This document shows, one piece after another, positions 30,204-35,515 of a DNA stretch of 35,515 nt (position 1 is the first letter of the stretch; the number at the start of each line of letters is the position of its first letter). The notes under the pieces were generated by a model, which saw only the letters and a program-made list of their open reading frames with translations, was not told where the DNA came from and did no database searches. The stretch lies in assembly GCA_946535985.1 (NCBI GenBank), contig CAMNDY010000019.1:1-35515 (forward strand), in the 5' to 3' direction. The translations under genes were made by a program, and so were the position numbers. This stretch comes from an uncultured Treponema sp. Lineage in GTDB: Bacteria; Spirochaetota; Spirochaetia; Treponematales; Treponemataceae.

Positions 30204-30575
30204 TTATTCTGAAATCACTTTTATTAAAGTATAACCTTCCTCAGAAATAATTGGCGAAAGCTCATCCCATTCCAAAGTTTTTTTAGACCGTAAAAGTACT
30301 GTATTATTTTCAAGCTTTACACTTGCCCAAAGACCTTCTTTAGAATTAAGGGCATTTTCAACATGGCGGGCACAATTTGAACAATGCATGCCGTCAACGG
30401 TAAGAATATAAGTGTATGGATAGTGCGATTTGTTTTTGTCCTTTACTCGAATTTTTTTAGGAGCAGCATCATGTGTTCCACAACATGCTGAGCCATATTT
30501 TATTCGTTTTATAATGCTGAGGATTGCAAAGATAATTATTGCAATTAAAACAATTGTGATTATTACTGTTCCCAT
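30204..30575 (-). CDS. FeoB-associated membrane helix fused to an HMA metal-binding domain
   Basis: 123 residues in two parts. Residues 1-35 repeat the plan of the protein at 20479 (MGTVIITIVLIAIIIFAILS helix, basic patch, then a short Cys pair in SACCGTH). Residues about 52-123 are a heavy-metal-associated (HMA) domain, with the GMHCSNC metal loop (62-68) and ferredoxin-like strands. HMA domains usually bind Cu+ or Zn2+. It is the last gene of feo operon 2, with GGAGGA before its ATG and 12 nt after the FeoC-like gene. The fusion suggests a membrane-tethered metal chaperone next to FeoB. Both halves are clear; function is inferred. Confidence 0.85.
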   Translation of the reverse strand: MGTVIITIVLIAIIIFAILSIIKRIKYGSACCGTHDAAPKKIRVKDKNKSHYPYTYILTVDGMHCSNCARHVENALNSKEGLWASVKLENNTVLLRSKKTLEWDELSPIISEEGYTLIKVISE

Positions 30576-30587
30576 TTTGTCCTCCGG

Positions 30588-30854
30588 TTATTTTATAATT
30601 TCCCACATAGAGCCCATGTTTTTGAAGCCACCCTCTGGCATACAGGCAGCACAGGCTTGTGAACTGCAATTACCTCCGTGAGAACAACCTGCACATTTTT
30701 TTGAATATGAGGTTGCCACTCGACGGATGATTTTTGATCGTTCCAGAAAATCGATTTTGCGCAAGATGTCATCGTTAGTTGTGCCTAACTCTGCTGCAAG
30801 CATTTCGATTGTTCTGGAGCGACCATCGGATAATAGTTGAAGAAGTTCTTCCAT
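30588..30854 (-). CDS. FeoC-like winged-helix protein with cysteine cluster
   Basis: 88 residues. The N-terminal part is a small winged helix (MEELLQLLSDGRSRTIEMLA, then LGTTNDDILRKIDFLERSKI), and the C-terminal part has four or five Cys in CAGCSHGGNCSSQACAAC. This is the plan of FeoC, where the Cys bind an Fe-S or zinc centre and the protein modulates FeoB. The start is the ATG at 30854, 8 nt after the feoB stop; the longer frame (from 30998) overlaps feoB and has no support. No clear ribosome site, so translation is probably coupled to feoB. Confidence 0.78.
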   Translation of the reverse strand: MEELLQLLSDGRSRTIEMLAAELGTTNDDILRKIDFLERSKIIRRVATSYSKKCAGCSHGGNCSSQACAACMPEGGFKNMGSMWEIIK

Positions 30855-30862
30855 ATGCAAAA

Positions 30863-32887
30863 TTAGAATATAAGCAAACCTATATGATATGCAATACAAG
30901 CCAGAATCAGTGCACCAAGAGTATAATAAACTGCAATAATTGCTGTCCATTTTGCTGAGTGAGTTTCCTGATAAGTTGCAGCAAGAGCTACAATACATGG
31001 CATATTAAAGGTAATTGCAAAAATAAAGGCAAGTGCTTCCGGCTTTGCAACATTAGCTACAAGCAGCTCGTTGATATTTGCAACTGCACCACCGGCTACT
31101 GTTCCACCAACGGTAAGCATGCTGTGGTCTGTAAAGATTGTGCTCAAAACACCAATGGCACCTTCCTTACCGATTGAAGAAGCAATAAAGGCCATAAAGG
31201 TCTTCCAGCCAAGTCCAAAGATTTTTGTTACCGGTTCAATAACTTTTCCAACCCGATACAAAATGGAATTATCCATAGAGCCGGTATTTGTAAAAGTCAA
31301 AAGCCAGAACACAAAAGAAACAAGAAGTACAACCTTTAGAACACGGAAGAAAGTATCTTTTGTACGACCAAGAACGTAACGGAAAAGTGCACCCCACTTT
31401 GGCTTATGGTAAGGAGGAAGTTCCATAATCATTCCGCAACGATCTTCTTTTTTTACAAGAGAGCGGCCAAAGATTTTTGAAGTAATCCACATATGAAGAA
31501 TCATAACTGCAAGGATTGCAACAATTACCAGAGGAGCGCCCGCACCAAACCATACAGTAGAAAGCATTGGAACTACAGACCAGGCGGCACCACAAGGAAT
31601 TGCCCAGGCTAGAGCAATTGTCAAAACCTTCTGACCCCAGTTATCAATAACGCGGGCTCCGGCAGCTCCTCCCATTGTACAACCAAAGCTTACAAGGAAA
31701 GGCATAACAGATTTTCCCTGAAGGCCAAGCTTAGACATTGTATTATCAAAAACATAAGAGATTCTGGCCATTACACCAACTTCTTCGAGCAGACCGAATA
31801 CCAGTGTTACACCAAATACAAAGCCCAACATCTTAAAAATAAAGGCAAGAGAGTTGATTACAACATCACAAATAATTGCAGTGATAAAGGCCGGGCAATT
31901 GATGCTGTTCAATGCAGCCGAAACAGGATTTACCAGAGCACCGACTGCTGTACCAATACCCATAAAAGGAAGGGCCGGAATAAAGGATCCTATTAAGCCA
32001 AAAAGAATTGTAAGAATGACAACAGGTTTTCCCCAGATACGATGAGTAATCATGCGGTCAAATTTTCCCAGCTTTCTGGTTTTTGTTTCTGATGCAACGT
32101 TTCCTTTGAGAATCTGATCTATCCAGCTGAATTTAATTTCACCGGATAAAAGCATTCCCTTCTGGATTTTTGAAGCTGCATCTATAAATTGCTGACGTTT
32201 TTCTCCAATAAGAGCATCTTTGATTTTTGCAGTAACAGGAGCATCTCCTTCAACAGCTTTTATAGCCAACCAAGTAGATGAATAACCGGGAATAACGTTT
32301 TCTGGAATTAAAGCTTTGATGATTTTATAACTTTCATTCTGTTCATATTTTGCTTCTAAAGCGCTTGTATCAAGTATAGATTTTTTTTCTATTGTTTTAT
32401 CAAGAGCTTCGTAGAAGGCATCATAATTCTTTCTATCCTGTGCAGAAAAGAGGACTGCCGGGATTTTAAGCTGTTCCGAAATTGCACCGGCATTGATATA
32501 TTTTCCCTGCTCCAAGGCAACATCGCTCATATTCAAAAGCAAGAAAGTTGGAACACGAATACCTGCATAATCGGCAAGCATATAAAGACTGCGTTCAAGC
32601 TGAGAGCTGTCTGCAAGAATACAAACTACGTCTGCTTTTCCACTTGCTATATAGTCTCGAGTAATGATTTCTTCATCTGAATTAGCGCTGAGGCTGTAGG
32701 TTCCAGGAAGGTCGGCAACCAGATATTTTTTACCATTGCGTTCAAAAGTTCCTTCTTTTTTTTCTACAGTTTTTCCAGGCCAGTTACCAACATGCTGCTT
32801 TAAACCTGTAAGGGCATTAAACAAAGTTGATTTTCCGGAGTTAGGTTGTCCTAACAGAGCAATTACAGTTTCTCCATTTTCAGTCAT
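30863..32887 (-). CDS. feoB: Ferrous iron transport protein B (operon 2)
   Basis: A 674-residue FeoB, shorter than the first copy because it lacks the acidic periplasmic insert. The G domain has GQPNSGKSTLFN (Gln where FeoB 1 has Asn), VGNWPGKTVEKKEG, DLPGTYSLS and NMSD. The membrane half has FGLLEEVGVMARISYVFD with SFGCTMGGAAGARVI (first gate) and FNMPCIVALAA near the end. This is the shorter FeoB type of many anaerobes, whose cysteine pattern in the gate differs from FeoB 1. Its start overlaps the feoA stop by 4 nt (ATGA). Operon: feoA-feoB-feoC-like-HMA fusion. Confidence 0.95.
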   Translation of the reverse strand: MTENGETVIALLGQPNSGKSTLFNALTGLKQHVGNWPGKTVEKKEGTFERNGKKYLVADLPGTYSLSANSDEEIITRDYIASGKADVVCILADSSQLERSLYMLADYAGIRVPTFLLLNMSDVALEQGKYINAGAISEQLKIPAVLFSAQDRKNYDAFYEALDKTIEKKSILDTSALEAKYEQNESYKIIKALIPENVIPGYSSTWLAIKAVEGDAPVTAKIKDALIGEKRQQFIDAASKIQKGMLLSGEIKFSWIDQILKGNVASETKTRKLGKFDRMITHRIWGKPVVILTILFGLIGSFIPALPFMGIGTAVGALVNPVSAALNSINCPAFITAIICDVVINSLAFIFKMLGFVFGVTLVFGLLEEVGVMARISYVFDNTMSKLGLQGKSVMPFLVSFGCTMGGAAGARVIDNWGQKVLTIALAWAIPCGAAWSVVPMLSTVWFGAGAPLVIVAILAVMILHMWITSKIFGRSLVKKEDRCGMIMELPPYHKPKWGALFRYVLGRTKDTFFRVLKVVLLVSFVFWLLTFTNTGSMDNSILYRVGKVIEPVTKIFGLGWKTFMAFIASSIGKEGAIGVLSTIFTDHSMLTVGGTVAGGAVANINELLVANVAKPEALAFIFAITFNMPCIVALAATYQETHSAKWTAIIAVYYTLGALILACIAYHIGLLIF

Positions 32888-33114
32888 ACGGCAGCCTCTT
32901 CTACTTCGATGTCATCACATTCTTTGCGATTCAGCGCAATCATTGTGTCCCGTGAATACAAAAGAATAGGTCTGCGTTTTTCGTTTTTGATAATTGTAAT
33001 ACTACAACCAGGTGTTAATCCAATAGAAGTAATTCTGCTGACAAAACGAGCGTCACCATTTATAGAAGCAATGACACCCGTTTCGTCTTTTGCGAGTTCT
33101 GATAATTTTTTCAT
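32884..33114 (-). CDS. feoA: FeoA-family protein (operon 2)
   Basis: A 76-residue FeoA protein: MKKLSELAKDETGVIASING, DARFVSRITSIGLTPGCSIT, RRPILLYSRDTMIALNRKEC. It has the family SH3-like plan with the SIGLTPG turn; an extra acidic tail (DDIEVEEAAV) ends it. The start at 33114 is preceded by AAGGA, whereas the in-frame ATG at 33150 lies upstream of that site and inside an iron box. It is the first gene of operon 2, and its stop overlaps the feoB start. Confidence 0.92.
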   Translation of the reverse strand: MKKLSELAKDETGVIASINGDARFVSRITSIGLTPGCSITIIKNEKRRPILLYSRDTMIALNRKECDDIEVEEAAV

Positions 33115-33132
33115 TTGATTGTCCTTATACAC

Positions 33133-33187
33133 GTTAGTATTGACTAACATTTTGTTATATTTTAGTTAGTTAACACTAACGTGTCAA
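33133..33187 (-). promoter_or_regulatory. feo2 promoter with two iron-box palindromes
   Basis: On the minus strand: TTGACA (33182-33187), 17-bp spacer, TAAAAT (33159-33164). The spacer is C plus GTTAGTGTTAACTAAC (33165-33180), matching the feo1 spacer in position. A second box, GTTAGT-ATTG-ACTAAC on the plus strand (33133-33148), lies 32 bp downstream in the leader. This is the same arrangement as feo1 with two boxes instead of four. Confidence 0.85.
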
Positions 33188-33206
33188 GTTATAGAAATGG
33201 CATTAT

Positions 33207-33262
33207 GAAGTATGGATTGCCACATCGCCCTACGGGCTCCTCGCAATGACGAAGCAATCCAC
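33207..33262. repeat. Dispersed repeat with inverted ends (GGATTGC...GCAATCC)
   Basis: TGGATTGC at 33213 is mirrored by GCAATCCA near 33253-33260, enclosing CACATCGCCCTACGGGCTCC and CGCAATGACGAA. The CGTCATTGCGAGGAGC-type core is a motif I recognise from scattered repeats in other bacterial genomes. It sits between the feo2 promoter and the end of the ABC gene. Only one copy is in this window. Confidence 0.6.
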
Positions 33263-33270
33263 GTATTAGC

Positions 33271-35037
33271 CTACAGTTTCCAACTAACTGCCTCTTTTCT
33301 GGAATCTATGAATCTTGCATAAATTCCACCAAGCTTAACAAGATCATCATGCTTACCCTGCTCTGCGATACGGCCATGATCAATTACAATAATATTGTCT
33401 GCATTGCGTACTGTCTTAAGGCGGTGGGCTATCATAATAACTGTTTTTTCCTGTGTAAGCTCTTTGATAGCCTGCATAAGATCGCGTTCATTTTCGGGGT
33501 CTACATTGGCTGTGGCTTCATCCAGAATGATGATTGGTGAATCCTTCATAATGGCACGGGCAATGGAAATACGCTGGCGTTCTCCACCGGAAAGACTGCC
33601 CCCTGCTTCGCCTATTACAGTATCGTAGCCATCCGGGAGGGCGCTGATAAAGTCGTGGCAGCATGCTTTTTTTGCAGCGGCAATAACCTTTTCCATTGGA
33701 GCGTCCGGTTGACCAAAGCGGATATTATTTGCAATTGTGTCGTGAAAAAGATAAACATTCTGGAAAACAAAGCTGAAGTTTTTCATAAGGTTATCCATGC
33801 TGTAGTCGCGGACATCTTTTCCATTTAGAGTTACATTACCTTTGTCTACATCCCAGAAGCGGGCAAGAAGATGACAGAGGGTTGTTTTACCGCCGCCACT
33901 TGGACCAACGATTGCGGTTGTAGAATGCTCCGGAATTGAAAGAGAAACTCCGTCAATGATTTTGCGCTTGTCGTAGGCAAAGTCGATGCTGGTGGCCTGG
34001 ATGAGTGCTTTGGTGGTTTCGACAGGCTCAACCACCGCGTTATCTCTACCATTTATATCCATAGTAGGCAGTGCCAGAATCTTGCTTGCTTTTGTAACGC
34101 CAAGATCAATTACACGCAAAAGGGCTGAATAGTTACCGCCGGCTTCAAGAGCATTAAAGAGCATAAAAGAACAAACAAGCATTGTTGCACAGTCTGCAAG
34201 TGCCATGCTGCCGGCCAGATAAAAGTACAAAGAAGTAATCATCATGGCAACACCGCTGAGCTTTGCAACAAAAGACTGAATGTTGGAAACAGGGATACAG
34301 CGCATCTCCATTTTGATGAGGGTCTTTTTTCTGCGGTTAATAACTTCGTTTAATTCACGGCTGCGTGTACCAACAAGATTATATGCTTTTACTTCTGCAA
34401 TACCCTGAATGTATTCCAGAACCTTTCCGATTTCTGCAGCATCGTCACGGATTTTATCTGCCGAAACATTTTTTACTGCAAAGCGCATAAAGAAGTTTAC
34501 AAACTCAAAAAGGGCAAAGCCTGCAAGGGCAACAAGAGCGATTCTCCAGTCAAAGAAAAAGAGCATGAGGATGATAAGCGAAGTGTCGAGCAGGCCCTGG
34601 AAAACCATCATAACGGCACGGGTTGCAACGTCTCCAACGCTTTCCATTGTGTTAGTTGTAACTGACGTAATTTCGCCAAGACTGTTTTCGTTGAAATAGC
34701 CCATAGGAAGGTAGCGCAGGTGCTCTGCAATTTCAATACGCTTTTTTGCACAGGTTCTGTAGCCGCCTTCGCACTGCCACATTGAAGTAATTTTTCGGGT
34801 AATAATTCCACCTATTATACTTACGCACATAATTGCAAAAGAAAGCCAGATTGTTTTTGTTTCAAAAGCCTTGCCTTCAATTGCAGTTCCAATAACTCCG
34901 CGGAGCATTACAGCAACCGCACCAATTCTGAGTGCCATAAAAAAGGAGTTTAAGATTCCAACAAAAATTGAACCTGTAAACTTTTTACGGTTTTCTTCAT
35001 CACAGAATTTGAAAAATTTTATAAGTGTTTCAAACAT
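33271..35037 (-). CDS. ABC exporter subunit (permease-ATPase fusion)
   Basis: 588 residues: six membrane helices (about residues 20-330), then a nucleotide-binding domain. The latter shows Walker A GPSGGGKTT (near 384), the Q-loop FVFQNVYLFHDT, signature LSGGERQRISIARA, Walker B PIIILDEATANVD and the H-loop AHRLKT. The TLCHLLARFWDV sequence resembles YbtP/YbtQ and IrtA/B-type exporters or siderophore importers, so a link to iron is possible but unproven. Its ATG overlaps the stop of the upstream partner (TAATG), so the two form a heterodimer. A palindromic repeat is inserted in frame in the linker before the ATPase (VVEPVETT). Confidence 0.92.
   Translation of the reverse strand: MFETLIKFFKFCDEENRKKFTGSIFVGILNSFFMALRIGAVAVMLRGVIGTAIEGKAFETKTIWLSFAIMCVSIIGGIITRKITSMWQCEGGYRTCAKKRIEIAEHLRYLPMGYFNENSLGEITSVTTNTMESVGDVATRAVMMVFQGLLDTSLIILMLFFFDWRIALVALAGFALFEFVNFFMRFAVKNVSADKIRDDAAEIGKVLEYIQGIAEVKAYNLVGTRSRELNEVINRRKKTLIKMEMRCIPVSNIQSFVAKLSGVAMMITSLYFYLAGSMALADCATMLVCSFMLFNALEAGGNYSALLRVIDLGVTKASKILALPTMDINGRDNAVVEPVETTKALIQATSIDFAYDKRKIIDGVSLSIPEHSTTAIVGPSGGGKTTLCHLLARFWDVDKGNVTLNGKDVRDYSMDNLMKNFSFVFQNVYLFHDTIANNIRFGQPDAPMEKVIAAAKKACCHDFISALPDGYDTVIGEAGGSLSGGERQRISIARAIMKDSPIIILDEATANVDPENERDLMQAIKELTQEKTVIMIAHRLKTVRNADNIIVIDHGRIAEQGKHDDLVKLGGIYARFIDSRKEAVSWKL
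34011..34037. repeat. Short palindromic repeat inside the ABC gene (TTCGACAAGCTCAG family, copy 3)
   Basis: GGTGGTT (34012-34018), TCGACAGGCTC, AACCACC (34030-34036). On the gene strand it is read in frame as VVEPVETTK in the linker between the membrane and ATPase domains, where extra residues are tolerated. Confidence 0.75.
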
Positions 35038-35515
35038 TATTCACCATCCTTAGACTCGATATGAGCTTCCCACATCTTTTTATAAAGTCCATTTTGTGCC
35101 AGCAGCTCTTCGTGAGTTCCTTCGCTGTCAATCCCTCCGTCTTTAATTACATAAAGCTTATCTGCGTCTCTTACGGTAGAAAGTCGGTGGGCAATTACAA
35201 TCAGGGTCTTTCCCTTTACAAGCTGGGCAACAGACTTTTGAATGATTGCTTCGTTTTCGGGGTCTGTGTAGGCAGTTGCTTCATCCAGAATTACGATAGG
35301 CGCATCCTTCATCATGGCACGGGCAATTGCAATTCGCTGACGCTCGCCGCCACTTAAGTGAGTACCGCTTCCTCCAACGATTGTGTCAAACCCCTTTTCA
35401 AGCGACATGATAAAATCATAGCAGCCGGCTTTACGGGCAATTTCTTCTACTTCTGCATCTGTGGCATCCTGACGGCCCAGACGGATATTTTCGCGGACAC
35501 TCATATCAAACAGAT
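35037..35515 (-). CDS. ABC exporter partner subunit, C-terminal ATPase part (runs off the window)
   Basis: The last ~159 residues of an ABC protein; the frame continues past the window edge (LFDMSVRENIRLG). Visible motifs are signature HLSGGERQRIAIARA, Walker B PIVILDEATAYTDPE, and the H-loop AHRLSTVRDADKLYV. In the Walker B region the usual SALDPE/NVDPE is AYTDPE, as in heterodimeric exporters of the YbtQ kind. The gene is first of the pair and overlaps the downstream subunit by one base, so it is translationally coupled to it. Partial; the start lies outside. Confidence 0.93.
   Translation of the reverse strand, partial: LFDMSVRENIRLGRQDATDAEVEEIARKAGCYDFIMSLEKGFDTIVGGSGTHLSGGERQRIAIARAMMKDAPIVILDEATAYTDPENEAIIQKSVAQLVKGKTLIVIAHRLSTVRDADKLYVIKDGGIDSEGTHEELLAQNGLYKKMWEAHIESKDGE

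Noticed and set aside
29656..30250. Plus-strand frames opposite the ZIP gene
   Set aside because: They are shadows of the ZIP coding sequence; the HNIPEG and QNFPEG motifs are on the minus strand.
1..35515. tRNA, rRNA, prophage or IS element
   Set aside because: No cloverleaf-like, rRNA-like, integrase or transposase sequence was recognised; the PcfJ-domain gene alone is not enough to call an integrated element.

Overview
The window looks like chromosomal DNA of a spirochaete, most likely a gut- or rumen-type Treponema. Support: moderate AT-richness, two small lipoproteins with spirochaete-like signal peptides, an orphan FliG-like protein, and a mix of clostridial-looking Feo genes with spirochaetal genes. 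There is no rRNA or tRNA to settle it, so the genus is an inference. Genes are densely packed on both strands, and many convergent pairs abut or overlap. No phage, IS element, CRISPR array or RNA gene was recognised.

Layout. 1-5.0 kb: tail of an unknown gene, a GrpB-family protein, a double-GNAT protein, RsgA, a Phd/VapC-type toxin-antitoxin pair and an MFS transporter. 5.2-7.7 kb: an aldo/keto reductase with a ferredoxin-like tail, a decayed gene and two small lipoproteins. 7.7-10.2 kb: a gene-free stretch with twin hairpins, then htpG. 10.3-13.4 kb: a leftward group of flavodoxin, an unknown small protein, a FliG-C-like protein and a PcfJ-domain protein. 13.5-17.4 kb: small housekeeping enzymes (2H phosphoesterase, HAD nucleotidase, YkgJ-type protein, metallophosphoesterase), a Dabb pseudogene and a MATE exporter. 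17.5-21.1 kb: ferrous-iron operon 1 (feoA-feoA-feoB, a Cys-rich membrane protein) and a DtxR-type regulator. 21.1-24.1 kb: a PIG-L deacetylase, a deleted GPH sugar-transporter pseudogene, an acyl-ACP thioesterase and a WYL regulator. 24.1-29.4 kb: an RND exporter, LolA-like protein and outer-membrane protein operon with its TetR repressor. 29.4-33.2 kb: a ZIP transporter and ferrous-iron operon 2 (feoA-feoB-feoC-like, Cys-rich/HMA fusion). 33.3 kb to the end: a heterodimeric ABC exporter pair.

How it works together. The strongest theme is metal homeostasis. Both feo promoters have the same design: TTGACA, a 17-bp spacer holding a 16-bp palindrome GTTAGY-N4-RCTAAC, then the -10. Further boxes follow at 30-34 bp steps. 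A DtxR-type protein with an iron-type metal site (Met9, His77, Cys99, Glu102, His103) is encoded between them and is the obvious candidate repressor. The RND operon is separately controlled by a TetR protein through three GATAAC-N3-GTTATC operators.

Two further themes run through the window. Seven genes have a -10-like hexamer 6-7 nt before the start codon and no Shine-Dalgarno, suggesting leaderless mRNAs. Several families of short palindromic repeats are scattered between genes, one of them in frame inside an ABC transporter gene. Three gene remnants, two with clear internal deletions, indicate ongoing gene loss.
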